Positions 51,443 to 60,420 of a stretch of DNA of 64,000 nucleotides are shown piece by piece. The number at the start of each line of letters is the position of its first letter. Within the stretch, counting starts at the first letter, position 1. Origin of the DNA: Christensenellaceae bacterium (GTDB lineage Bacteria; Bacillota; Clostridia; Christensenellales; CAG-138); NCBI GenBank assembly GCA_031261085.1, contig JAISKB010000014.1, positions 79,662 to 143,661 on the forward strand, given 5' to 3'. The notes beneath the pieces were generated by a model, which saw nothing but the letters and a program-made list of their open reading frames with translations, searched no databases and had not been told where the DNA came from. The position numbers and the translations under genes are program-made.

Positions 51443-52672
51443 ATGCAAAAAATGTATGATATCCTTATTATCGGGGGCGGCCCGGCGGGGCTTGCCGCGG
51501 GGATTTATGGCAGCCGCGCGCGGCTGCATACCGCCATACTTGAAAAGGGCGCGCTGGGCGGGCAGGCCGTAACTACCGGTGAGCTCGAGAACTATCCCGG
51601 CTTTTTTGACGGCATGAGCGGCCCCGATGTGATGAAAAAAATTTCCACCCACGCGAAGCATTTTGGCACCGAGTTCCTCACCGGCACGGTAACCAGGGCG
51701 GAGTTTTCGGGCCCTATAAAACGCGTGTTTACCGACGATGGCCAGGAGTACCAGGCCAAGAGCGTCATACTGGCGCCGGGCGCCGAGCCGCGCCAGCTGG
51801 GCGTGGAGGGCGAGCGTGAATTCCGCGGCAGGGGCGTTTCGTATTGCGCCACCTGCGATGCGGATTTTTTTGAAGAATTGGATGTGGCGGTGGTGGGCAA
51901 CGGGGATGCGGCTATCGAGGAGGCGCTCTACCTCACCCGGTTCGCCAACCAGGTTACCATGATTGTCCCGCACGATGAAGGCGTGTTATATGGCAACCGC
52001 ACCAGTGTGGAGAAGGCGCTCGCCAACCCCAAGCTGAAGATTTGCTGGAATTCGGAGATCGTCAAAATCACCGGGGATGGCATTGTGCAAAGCGTTTTGC
52101 TGCGCAACGTAAAAACGGGCGAGCCCGGCGAATTGGCGCTGGACGGCGTGTTTATATTTGTAGGCACGGTGCCGAAAACGGGCTTTCTTAAAGAAGCTGT
52201 CGCCTTGGATGATGCCGGCTACATATCGGTAAACGAGCGTATGGAAACGAATATCCCCGGCGTATATGCCGCAGGCGACGCTTGCGCCAAGTTTTTGCGG
52301 CAGGTGGTAACGGCCGTGGCGGATGGCGCCATCGCCGCCGTGGCCGCCGAAAAATACATCGAAGAAACCGAAACCTTCCGGCGGCAGGTGCTGGAGGCGG
52401 ACCGGCCGGTGCTGCTGCTGTTTTGGGCGGCGCGCGTGCCCGAGAGCGTGGCGGGCGCGGGCATTATCGAAGCGCAGCTTGCCGGGCGGGAGGATGTGCG
52501 CCTTGTGAAGCTCCACGCGATTCACGATAAAAAGACGGCTGAGGCCTATGGCGTATACGCCACCCCCACGGTGCTCTTGTTCCATGACGGCAAGGTGCTA
52601 AACAGGGTGGATGGCCCCTTTACAGCCGAGCAAGTCGCCGCGCTTTTAATGGGTTTGCCGGCCGCAAAATAA
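51443..52672 (+). CDS. trxB: Thioredoxin reductase fused to a thioredoxin-like domain without Cys
   Basis: A 409 aa flavoprotein passing electrons from NAD(P)H or ferredoxin to thioredoxin for GrdA. FAD motif IIGGGPAGLAAGIY at 9-22, redox-active CATC at Cys135/Cys138, NAD(P) motif VVGNGDAAIEEAL near 150, and GVYAAGDAC near 273. Ordinary TrxB ends near residue 310. Here a C-terminal 98-residue thioredoxin fold follows (LLLFWAARVPESV, YATPTVLLFHDGK), with AARVPES replacing the CxxC active site, so it cannot do disulfide exchange. First gene of the grd operon. Confidence 0.92.
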   Translation: MQKMYDILIIGGGPAGLAAGIYGSRARLHTAILEKGALGGQAVTTGELENYPGFFDGMSGPDVMKKISTHAKHFGTEFLTGTVTRAEFSGPIKRVFTDDGQEYQAKSVILAPGAEPRQLGVEGEREFRGRGVSYCATCDADFFEELDVAVVGNGDAAIEEALYLTRFANQVTMIVPHDEGVLYGNRTSVEKALANPKLKICWNSEIVKITGDGIVQSVLLRNVKTGEPGELALDGVFIFVGTVPKTGFLKEAVALDDAGYISVNERMETNIPGVYAAGDACAKFLRQVVTAVADGAIAAVAAEKYIEETETFRRQVLEADRPVLLLFWAARVPESVAGAGIIEAQLAGREDVRLVKLHAIHDKKTAEAYGVYATPTVLLFHDGKVLNRVDGPFTAEQVAALLMGLPAAK

Positions 52673-52720
52673 GCGGCATGTATGTAAATAATTTAATAAA
52701 AATGGGGGCATAGTAAGCAT

Positions 52721-53044
52721 ATGATCGAGCTTAGCAAAGAAAATTTTGAGCAGGAAGTGTTGCAGGCAAGCGGCATCGTATTTGTGGATTTTTGGAGCCC
52801 GCAATGCGAGCCGTGCATCGCGCTGTTCCCCGAGGTAGAAGCGTTTGCCGAGCGCAACGCGGGCAGCGCCAAGTTCTGCAAGCTGGATACAGCGGGCAAC
52901 AAACGGTTGGCGATATCCCAAAAGGTGCTGGGGCTGCCCACCTATATCTTCTATAAAGACGGCGCGCCGGCCTGCGTGTTTGGCAAGGATGATATCAACA
53001 TCCCCGCGCTGCAGGCCAAGCTCGATGAATTGAAGGGCGCATAA
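52721..53044 (+). CDS. trxA: Thioredoxin with CEPC active site
   Basis: A 107 aa thioredoxin. VDFWSPQCEPCIALFP holds Cys29 and Cys32; the motif is C-E-P-C rather than C-G-P-C, and cis-Pro lies in GLPTYIFYKDG. It reduces the selenosulfide of GrdA after each cycle. Spacing of 48 bases to trxB and 81 to grdA, all one strand, shows a dedicated reductase pathway. Atypical active sites are common in thioredoxins tied to glycine reductase. Confidence 0.92.
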   Translation: MIELSKENFEQEVLQASGIVFVDFWSPQCEPCIALFPEVEAFAERNAGSAKFCKLDTAGNKRLAISQKVLGLPTYIFYKDGAPACVFGKDDINIPALQAKLDELKGA

Positions 53045-53125
53045 TCCGTGCGAATACGGTTCCTGTTACCGCTAAGCAGTTAAGTAAATATATTTGGATT
53101 TATTTTGAAAGGAGAACGAGCAACC

Positions 53126-53575
53126 ATGGGCATTTTGCAGGGCAAAAAAGTGGCTATACTGGGCGATCGGGATGGAATACCCGGCATGGCTATCGAAGAA
53201 TGTGTGCGTACGGCTGGCGCCGATGTGGTGTTTTCCACAACCGAGTGCTTTGTCTGAACGTCCGCAGGGGCAATGGACTTAGAGAATCAGCGGCGTATTA
53301 AGGAGTTTGCCGAGCAGTACGGCAGTGAGGATTTCATACTCGTACTGGGCGGCGGGGAAGCGGAGGCTTCGGGCCTCGCTGCCGAAACCGTATCGGTAGG
53401 CGATCCTACGTTCGCAGGTCCATTGGCTGGGGTCTCGTTGGGACTCAAGGCATATCACATATTCGAACTAAAAGATGAAATCGACCCGGCCGTCTACGAG
53501 GAGCAGATTTCCATGATGGAAATGGTGCTTGATGTGGATGCCATTATGCAGGAGGTCGCCACCTATCGCGGCTAG
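53126..53575 (+). CDS. grdA: Selenoprotein A of glycine/betaine reductase (Sec at residue 44)
   Basis: A 149 aa selenoprotein read through the in-frame UGA at 53255-53257. The motif [16 protein letters not shown] is diagnostic: Cys41 and Sec44 form the redox centre that receives the carboxymethyl group from component B and hands it to component C. ATG follows AAAGGAGAACGAGCAACC. Total length and the C-terminal [11 protein letters not shown] match the family. Shared by glycine, sarcosine and betaine reductases, so it can serve the variant component B encoded in the island. Confidence 0.97.
53255..53279 (+). promoter_or_regulatory. UGA-Sec codon and SECIS hairpin of grdA
   Basis: After the UGA, GTCC (53260-53263) pairs with GGAC (53275-53278) around a loop containing AGGGG, only two bases from the UGA. 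This is the likely SECIS recognised by SelB. Confidence 0.65.
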
Positions 53576-53668
53576 CAGGGCAGCGGGCGGCCGAGCATAT
53601 ATCTTTATTGTTTTTTTGAAGGACCGCAGCCACGGTTCTTCTCCCATTTTCATCGGAGGTATACCGCC

Positions 53669-55219
53669 ATGAATTTCCCCGTTATTAAAGGAGCAAGCTA
53701 CGGCCTGATACAGGCGTGCGACATGGTGCGCTATCAGGGCACCACGCAAACGAGCGAGATGCGGCTCAACCCCGCATCCGAATACCTTGCGCAAATGCCC
53801 GGGCATTTGCGCGCGTTTGCCGATGCGGTCGCCTACCCGCCCAATCAGGTGTATATCGGCAACCTGCGCCCCCGCGCGCTGCGCGATATACCCAGCCCGT
53901 GGTACAACAACCCCATACCAAACGCCTCGGCACAGGGAACCTACGGCGCGATATTGCCGCAGGAGGATTTTTTGGGGCTGATGAAGGCCGTGGATAAGTT
54001 TGACCTCGTCCTCCTCGAAGAGAGCTTTCAAAACGCCGCCGCCGAACGCCTTGCCGCCAACGCCGCCGTAAGCGGGTGGAAGGCGCTGGCCGCGCTGCAA
54101 AAGGGGCAGGCGGAGGCCGCGCAGATAGAAGCATTGGTGCAGGAGCACAAGGCGGAGCCGCTGTATAACGGCGGCAAGCTTGTGGGCTGTGTAAAAAAGG
54201 CGCACGATTTCGATGCCGCGCTCAGCGAGCACGTCATGTTCGAAAACCTTGTAGCCAAGGCTTCGGCGGCGTTTGCGCTGGCGCTGCTGCTGCAAAAAAC
54301 CGGCCTGGCCGCCGAGGAGGTGGATTATATCATCGAGTGCTCCGAAGAGGCCTGCGGCGATATGAACCAGCGCGGCGGCGGCAACTTCGCCAAATCCATC
54401 GGGGAAATATGCGAGTGCCTCAACGCGACGGGTTCCGATATGCGCAGCTTTTGCGCGGGCCCGGCGCACGCCATGGTCACGGCCTCGGCGCTGGTGCAGG
54501 CGGGCATCTACAAAAACGTGGTGGTGCTCGCGGGCGGCGCTTCGGCCAAGCTGGGCATGAACGGCAAGGATCATGTGAAAAAGGGCTTGCCCATACTGGA
54601 GGATATGCTGGGCGCGTTTGCCGTGCACATCGGCGAAAACGACGGCGTTTCCCCCATCATCCGCACGGACGCGGTAGGCCGGCACCGCATAGGCAGCGGG
54701 GCCTCGCCGCAGGCCGTAATGCAGGCCATCGTAGCCGAACCGCTCAACAGGGTTCAGCTGCGCATATCCGATGTGGATTGTTTTTCGGCCGAAATGCAGA
54801 ACCCGGAGATCACGGAGCCCGCGGGCGCCGGGGATGTGCCGCTGGCAAACTATAAGATGATAGCGGCGCTGGGCGTGATGTGCAAGGATTTTGAAAAGAG
54901 CGAGCTGGCCGCCGTGGTAGACCGCATCGGCATGCCGGGCTTTGCGCCCACGCAGGGGCATATACCCTCCGGCGTGCCGTTTTTGGGGCATTGCCGCGAT
55001 ATGATACTGGAGGGCGCGCTCAACCGCGTGATGATCATAGGCAAGGGCAGCCTGTTTTTGGGCCGGCTCACCAACCTGTTTGACGGCGTTTCCTTCGTGG
55101 TGGAGCGCAACCCGGGCAAAGCGGATGAGCCCGCGCAGGAGGCCACCTCAAACGAAGCCGTGCGCAGCGCCATGGCCGAAGCGTTTTCTTCGCTGGCGGC
55201 TTCGCTGCGCGCGCAGTAA
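53669..55219 (+). CDS. grdC: Glycine reductase complex component C, beta subunit
   Basis: A 516 aa subunit related to FabH-type condensing enzymes. With GrdD it takes the ketene-like acetyl unit from GrdA and releases acetyl phosphate by phosphorolysis. Landmarks are GASYGLIQACDMVRYQGTTQT near 8, IIECSEEACGDMNQRGGGNFAK near 226 and AGPAHAMVTASALVQAG near 264. GGAGGTATACCGCC precedes the ATG. The grdD gene starts 11 bases after its stop. Confidence 0.95.
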   Translation: MNFPVIKGASYGLIQACDMVRYQGTTQTSEMRLNPASEYLAQMPGHLRAFADAVAYPPNQVYIGNLRPRALRDIPSPWYNNPIPNASAQGTYGAILPQEDFLGLMKAVDKFDLVLLEESFQNAAAERLAANAAVSGWKALAALQKGQAEAAQIEALVQEHKAEPLYNGGKLVGCVKKAHDFDAALSEHVMFENLVAKASAAFALALLLQKTGLAAEEVDYIIECSEEACGDMNQRGGGNFAKSIGEICECLNATGSDMRSFCAGPAHAMVTASALVQAGIYKNVVVLAGGASAKLGMNGKDHVKKGLPILEDMLGAFAVHIGENDGVSPIIRTDAVGRHRIGSGASPQAVMQAIVAEPLNRVQLRISDVDCFSAEMQNPEITEPAGAGDVPLANYKMIAALGVMCKDFEKSELAAVVDRIGMPGFAPTQGHIPSGVPFLGHCRDMILEGALNRVMIIGKGSLFLGRLTNLFDGVSFVVERNPGKADEPAQEATSNEAVRSAMAEAFSSLAASLRAQ

Positions 55220-55230
55220 AGGGGCGCATT

Positions 55231-56379
55231 ATGGGAAACGAAACCAATCGCGCCATAGCCGACCTGCTCGATGAGCTTGCCGCGGGCCTGCAGGGCGGGG
55301 CCTTGGGCCCCAAGGTACGGGTGGGCATTACGCTGCCGGGCAGCGAGCACGGCGAAGAGGAGCTGCTGCGCGCCGCCTTGCTCGCGCAGGCGCAATTGCC
55401 CGCCGCCGAAATAACGGTAATAGGTTCTTTAAGCGCTCCCGGCCTGCGCGCCGTAGAAGCCGCCAGCTTAAAAGAAGCGCACGCGCGCATGGAGGAGCTG
55501 CTGCAGGCCGGCGAGCTGGATGCCGCCGTCACCCTGCACTACAGCTTCCCGATAGGCGTCGCTACGATAGGGCGCGTGGTTACCCCCGCCTTGGGCCGCA
55601 GCATGTATATAGCCAGCACCACGGGCGCCTCCAGCGCGCACCGCGTGAGCGCCATGGTGCGCAACGCCGTTTCAGCCCAAGCCGTGGCGCAGGCATGCGG
55701 CTGCGCCGAGCCCACGCTGGGCATATTGAACGTGGATGGCGCGCAGCAGGTATTGCGCGCGCTGCAGCGGCTGCAAGCGGGCGGCTACCCCCTCCGCTTT
55801 GCGCAAAGCGCCCGCGAGGACGGCGGCGCCATCATGCGCGGCAACGACCTGCTGCAGGGCGTGCCCGACATCATGCTGGTGGATAGCCTTACCGGCAACC
55901 TGCTGGTAAAAACGCTTTCGGCATTTGCCACGGGGGGCAGCTACGAAGCCGTGGGCGATGGATACGGCCCCGGCGCGGGCAGCGGGCAGGGGCGCACGGT
56001 GCTGATCATATCCCGCGCTTCCGGCGCGCCGGTCGTCGCGGGCGCGCTCAAGTATGCAGCCGCCTGCGCGCTGGGCAAGCTGCCGCAAAAGGTACAGGCG
56101 CACTATGCGCTGGCCGAAAAGGCTGGGCTTTCGGCCATACTGGCCGAGCTGGAGCAGCCGCCCGCGGCGGCGCAGCAGGTAACCGCCCCGCCCGCCACGG
56201 TTGTAAACGAAGAGATAACCGGTGTGGATGTGCTAGCCATAGAGGATGCCGTGCACGCGCTGTGGCGGCGCGGGCTGTATGCCACCGGCGGTATGGGCTG
56301 CACCGGCCCCGTCGTGATGGTGGCAAGCGAAAATGCCGAGGCCGCGCTGGCCATATTGCGGGAAGAGAAGTATCTGTAA
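55231..56379 (+). CDS. grdD: Glycine reductase complex component C, alpha subunit
   Basis: A 382 aa PlsX-like subunit that forms the acetyl thioester. The cysteine in TGGMGCTGPVVMV (Cys357) sits where the acetylated cysteine of GrdD is known to be. HYSFPIGVATIGRVVTPALGR and DIMLVDSLTGNLLVKTLSAF are further family blocks. Acetyl phosphate gives ATP through acetate kinase, which is not in this window. The operon ends in a strong terminator 56 bases later. Confidence 0.95.
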   Translation: MGNETNRAIADLLDELAAGLQGGALGPKVRVGITLPGSEHGEEELLRAALLAQAQLPAAEITVIGSLSAPGLRAVEAASLKEAHARMEELLQAGELDAAVTLHYSFPIGVATIGRVVTPALGRSMYIASTTGASSAHRVSAMVRNAVSAQAVAQACGCAEPTLGILNVDGAQQVLRALQRLQAGGYPLRFAQSAREDGGAIMRGNDLLQGVPDIMLVDSLTGNLLVKTLSAFATGGSYEAVGDGYGPGAGSGQGRTVLIISRASGAPVVAGALKYAAACALGKLPQKVQAHYALAEKAGLSAILAELEQPPAAAQQVTAPPATVVNEEITGVDVLAIEDAVHALWRRGLYATGGMGCTGPVVMVASENAEAALAILREEKYL

Positions 56380-56434
56380 GCGCTGCTTTTCTCTCCGCCA
56401 TCCCTTAAATAGAAATACAAAATTTTGTTGTTTT

Positions 56435-56466
56435 CGAGGGCCGCTTTGTGCGCCCTCGTTTTTTTT
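56435..56466 (+). terminator. Terminator of the grd operon
   Basis: CGAGGGC and GCCCTCG arms around a 10-base loop followed by eight T residues. Confidence 0.9.
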
Positions 56467-56531
56467 GCGGGCAAACCGCCATATCAAGCGCAAGCGGGAG
56501 GATACGATAAAGAATAGAACATGCGCCGCTA

Positions 56532-56561
56532 TTTACGCGGGAGCCGAAAAGATGATATGAT
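56532..56561 (+). promoter_or_regulatory. Promoter of thpR-addBA
   Basis: TTTACG (56532-56537) and TATGAT (56556-56561) with an 18 bp spacer, 33 bases before the thpR start. Confidence 0.5.
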
Positions 56562-56593
56562 GTTGCAAAAGAACGCTGTTTTGGAGGGCCGTT

Positions 56594-57127
56594 ATGCGCC
56601 TGTTTATCGCCATAGAGCTGCCCAAACCGTTTTGCGCCGAGGTGCTGCGCCTGCAGCGCGAGGTAAAGCGCCTGAGCGCGGGCGGGCGGTTTGTGCCGGA
56701 GGAGAGCTTTCATATCACGCTGCATTTCATAGGCGAAAGCGAGGATTTGCAGGGCGCCGTTCACGCCATGCAGGAGGCGGTGCGGGGCATACGCCCGTTT
56801 ACGCTGCATTTGGGTAAATGCGACAGCTTTCAAAAGGATGACAGCTGCACGCCGTATGTGGATGTGCTGGGGGAATTGGGCGAGCTGCAGGCGCTGTATG
56901 AATCGCTGCAGAGCGCGCTGTACGACCAGGGTTTTTCGCGGGAGAACAGGCGCTTTACGCCGCACATCACGCTGGGGCGCAGCGTTGCGCTGCCGGAGGG
57001 CGCGGCGGCGCTGGAGGGTTTGCGCCCAAACGCCTCCATGATGGTGCAGCAGATCGTGCTGTTCGAAAGCGCCCGGCAAAACGGGCGGGTCCTCTATATA
57101 GCCGTACATAGGGAGAGGTTTGCATAA
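56594..57127 (+). CDS. thpR: RNA 2',3'-cyclic phosphodiesterase (2H family)
   Basis: A 177 aa 2H phosphoesterase. Both catalytic HxT/Hx-T-type motifs are present: SFHITLHFIGE near 40 and FTPHITLGRSV near 122. It opens 2',3'-cyclic phosphates on RNA ends and can act as 2'-5' RNA ligase in vitro. GGAGGGCCGTT precedes the ATG. Its TAA overlaps the addB ATG by one base, so translation of the three genes is coupled. Confidence 0.92.
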   Translation: MRLFIAIELPKPFCAEVLRLQREVKRLSAGGRFVPEESFHITLHFIGESEDLQGAVHAMQEAVRGIRPFTLHLGKCDSFQKDDSCTPYVDVLGELGELQALYESLQSALYDQGFSRENRRFTPHITLGRSVALPEGAAALEGLRPNASMMVQQIVLFESARQNGRVLYIAVHRERFA

Positions 57128-60100
57128 TGCCTGCAAATGTCGTGTTTGTGACGGGCCGGGCGGGGCAGGGCAAAAGCCGGTTTTTGCACGCGCGGGTGCG
57201 GGAGTTGCAAAAAGCGGGTGAACCCGTTGCGCTTATCGTGCCCGAGCAGTTTACCTTTGAGACCGAGCGGCAGCTTTCCCTCGATTTGGAGGGGTTGCTG
57301 GGCGTGTCGGTCTATTCGTTTACCTCGCTGGCAAGAAGGGCGCTTAAGGAGAGCGGGGAGCGAAGGCTGTTTTTATCCCCGCAGGGCAAGCGCATGGTGA
57401 TACGCAAGGCGGCGGAGGATGCGGCGCGGGAGCTTAACGCCTTTGCCCGCGTTGCGCAAAAGCCCGGGTTTTCCGCCGCGTGCGATGCGCTGTTTGCGCG
57501 GTTTAAACGCTATGCCATAGCGCCCGCGGAGCTTTTTGCGGCGGCGGCGCGCTTGCCGCAGGAGGATATTCTGCAGGCGAAGCTGACAGACCTTGCCCTG
57601 CTGTATGAAAAAACCAAATGCTACCTGAGCGAAAAATATATCGATGAAGCGGATGCGTTCAACGCGTTTTTGCGGGCGCTGCCCAAGTCGCAGCTTAAGG
57701 GGGCGCAGGTTATACTCGACGGTGTGGATGTGTTTGACGGGCAAACGCTGGCGGCGGTGGATACCCTGATGGAGATAGCGGCCACGGTATATATCAGCCT
57801 GCGGCTGGATACCTCCCCCGCCTGCCGCGACGCGGCGGTGTTTATACCCGCGCGCCGCGCCTATGATGCGCTTGCGCGCCTGGCCGCCGATAGGGGCTGC
57901 CGCGTGGAGCATATAAGGCTGCCGCAGGAATCCTATGCGCCCCGGCAGGTATCGCCGGTGCTGCTGCATTTGGAAAGGGAAGCCTTCGCCTACCCCTACC
58001 ATGTATATGCGGGGGAAGCGCCCGCGCAGGCGGGGCAGGGCATACGCCTGTATGCCGCGCTGGGTGTGGAGGAGGAGGCGGAAGCCGCCGCCGAGGCCAT
58101 ACTGCGCGCCGCGCAGGGCACGACCATGCGCTACCGCGACATGGCAGTGGTGGTGGCCGAGCCGGCGTATATGGCGCCGCTCTCCCGCGCGCTGCGGGTG
58201 CGGAACATACCCTTTTTTGCCGATGCGATGCACCCTTTAAGCGGGTTTGCCGCGCCCCGGCTGCTTACGGCGGCGCTGCGGTGCGCCTGCCGGGGCTATG
58301 CGACGCCGGATGTGATGGATTTGGTGCGCACCGGCCTTTGCGGCGTGAGCGGGCCCAATGCCGATATATTCGAAAATTATATACTCGCCTATGGGGTGCG
58401 GGGCAACGCGTTCACGCGCCCGTTCGACCGCAAGGAGGTGCCCCAAGAGGCCGAGGCCGCACGACAAACCACCCTGGAGCCGCTGATGGAATTGCGCACG
58501 GCGCTGGCCGCGGCAGGCACGGCGGCGCAAAAGACCGAGGCGCTGTTCGCCTATATGGAGCGGCTGAAGCTGCACGAGCAGCTGTCGGCGCTGTCCGAGC
58601 GGCTGCGGGAGCAGGGCGAGCTGGCGCTGTGGGAGGAGAACGCGCAGGTATACGACCATATACTCACGGTGCTCTCTCAGCTGCACGCCATCATGGGGGA
58701 AACGCGCATCTCCAACCAGCGCTATCTCGCGGTGCTGGCCGAGGGCCTGGATGCTTATGAGGTGGGGGCCATACCCCCCACGGCGGATCAGGTGCTGCTG
58801 GGCAGCGTGGGGCGCACCCGCGCCCGGGATATACGCGCGCTGTTTTTGCTGGGCGCCAACGAGGGGAGCTTCCCCAAAGACGCGCCGGATGACGGGGTAA
58901 TAGACGACGCTGAGATGGAAAAGCTGGGCGCGCTGGGCATCAACCGCTGGGAAAACAGCCGCGACCAGGCGGATTTTGCGCGGATGAACGCCTATGCCAC
59001 GCTCTCTAAGCCCAAGGATTTGCTGTATATTTCCTATACCCTGCACGCGGGCGCGGATGCCGGCTTACCGGCGGCCGTGGTGGATAGGATCCACGCGCTG
59101 TTCCCGTTTGTACAGGAAGATTCGGCGCTTGCCCCCCGCATGCCCCATTCGCCGTATGGCGGGCTGGGCGCGTTGGCGCGGGATCTGCGCGCCTATGTGG
59201 ATACCGGGCTGGAGCCGGCGGGCCTGGCGCCTTTATACGGTTGGTTTGCCGGGCAAGCGGCCTACCTTCCCGAGGTGGAGCGCATGGAGCGGGCGCTCTA
59301 CCATACCAGCTCGCCCGAGCCCTTTGGGTATGAGCTGGCGCAAAAGCTGTATGGGCAAAGTTTGGGCGGCAGCGCCACCCGGCTCGAAACATATAACCGC
59401 TGCCCCTTCAGGCATTTTGTGCAATATGGCCTAAAGGCCCAGCCGCGCCGCGAATATAAAGAGCGCCGCGCCGACGAAGGCGCGTTTTGCCATGCCGCGC
59501 TGGATGCTTTTTGGGAGCAGGCCTGCGCGCTGGGGCTTGCGGGGCTGGATGAACCCGCCTGCGAACGCATATTGGATGGCATATTCCCCGCGCTGCTGCA
59601 CGCGCACAACGGCGGCGTGCTGCTGGATAGCGCGCGGGGCCGCGCCAAGGCCGCGCGGTTGGTGCGCGCGGTAAAAGCGACGGCATGGGCCGTGGTGCGG
59701 CAGGCGCAAATGGGCGGTTTTTGCCCCGTGCGCAGCGAGCTGCGCTTTGGCGAGGGCGGGCAATACCCCGCGCTCTCCATCGTGGGGCCAAACGGGCAAA
59801 GCTATGCCGTCAGCGGCCGCATAGACAGGATAGATACCGCCCGCATAGAGGGCGAGGCATATTTCCGCGTGGTGGATTATAAGAGCGGCGCGGCTTCGTT
59901 TGATTATGCCCGGCTTTATCACGGCCTGCAGCTGCAGCTGCCGCTGTATGTGGCGGCGGTGGAGGCGGCGGAGCATACCTTTCGCGCGGCGGGCATGTAT
60001 TATATGCCGGTTGCAAATCCTGTTACCGCACAGGACGATATGCCGCTCGAGGCGCGCATACAAAAGGCGCTTCGGCTGCGCGGGCTCACGCTTTTGGATG

Positions 60101-60420
60101 CGCGGGTGCTGCAAACAACCCAGGGGAGCGACCCAAGCAACCCTGTTGTGCAGGGCGGCCGGGCAAGCCTGGTGGAGCGGAGCGAGCTGAACGCCGTGGT
60201 GGGCTATGCGCAGCGCAAGGCGGAGCGCACGCTTTCGGCCATATTGGAGGGCGGGGCGGCGACGGCGCCCGCCAAGCTTAGGGACAGGCTGGAGTGCGAT
60301 GCCTGCGAGCTGAACAGCATATGCGGCTTTGACCAGTCGGCGGGGGATAGCTGCCGCGTGCTGCAGCCGTTTTCGAAGGAAGAATTTTTTGGCAGCGCGG
60401 CAAACGAGGTGGGGGAATGA
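57127..60420 (+). CDS. addB: ATP-dependent helicase/nuclease subunit B
   Basis: A 1097 aa AddB subunit, which with AddA processes double-strand DNA ends for recombination. N-terminal VTGRAGQGKSRFLHAR is the Walker A-like motif near residue 8. The C-terminal nuclease domain has VVDYKSGAASFDYARLYHGLQLQLPLY near 916. Its Fe-S cluster ligands are a Cys in YNRCPFRHF near 758 and CDACELNSIC near 1058 plus a further Cys, as in B. subtilis AddB. Overlaps addA by 4 bases (ATGA). Confidence 0.95.
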   Translation: MPANVVFVTGRAGQGKSRFLHARVRELQKAGEPVALIVPEQFTFETERQLSLDLEGLLGVSVYSFTSLARRALKESGERRLFLSPQGKRMVIRKAAEDAARELNAFARVAQKPGFSAACDALFARFKRYAIAPAELFAAAARLPQEDILQAKLTDLALLYEKTKCYLSEKYIDEADAFNAFLRALPKSQLKGAQVILDGVDVFDGQTLAAVDTLMEIAATVYISLRLDTSPACRDAAVFIPARRAYDALARLAADRGCRVEHIRLPQESYAPRQVSPVLLHLEREAFAYPYHVYAGEAPAQAGQGIRLYAALGVEEEAEAAAEAILRAAQGTTMRYRDMAVVVAEPAYMAPLSRALRVRNIPFFADAMHPLSGFAAPRLLTAALRCACRGYATPDVMDLVRTGLCGVSGPNADIFENYILAYGVRGNAFTRPFDRKEVPQEAEAARQTTLEPLMELRTALAAAGTAAQKTEALFAYMERLKLHEQLSALSERLREQGELALWEENAQVYDHILTVLSQLHAIMGETRISNQRYLAVLAEGLDAYEVGAIPPTADQVLLGSVGRTRARDIRALFLLGANEGSFPKDAPDDGVIDDAEMEKLGALGINRWENSRDQADFARMNAYATLSKPKDLLYISYTLHAGADAGLPAAVVDRIHALFPFVQEDSALAPRMPHSPYGGLGALARDLRAYVDTGLEPAGLAPLYGWFAGQAAYLPEVERMERALYHTSSPEPFGYELAQKLYGQSLGGSATRLETYNRCPFRHFVQYGLKAQPRREYKERRADEGAFCHAALDAFWEQACALGLAGLDEPACERILDGIFPALLHAHNGGVLLDSARGRAKAARLVRAVKATAWAVVRQAQMGGFCPVRSELRFGEGGQYPALSIVGPNGQSYAVSGRIDRIDTARIEGEAYFRVVDYKSGAASFDYARLYHGLQLQLPLYVAAVEAAEHTFRAAGMYYMPVANPVTAQDDMPLEARIQKALRLRGLTLLDARVLQTTQGSDPSNPVVQGGRASLVERSELNAVVGYAQRKAERTLSAILEGGAATAPAKLRDRLECDACELNSICGFDQSAGDSCRVLQPFSKEEFFGSAANEVGE

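Noticed and set aside
51116..53125. Glycine riboswitch controlling the grd operon
   Set aside because: No glycine aptamer blocks are visible upstream of trxB, trxA or grdA.
53273..53575. A short 100-codon gene starting at an internal ATG
   Set aside because: It is the C-terminal part of GrdA after the UGA-encoded Sec44. The CFVU motif spans the UGA.
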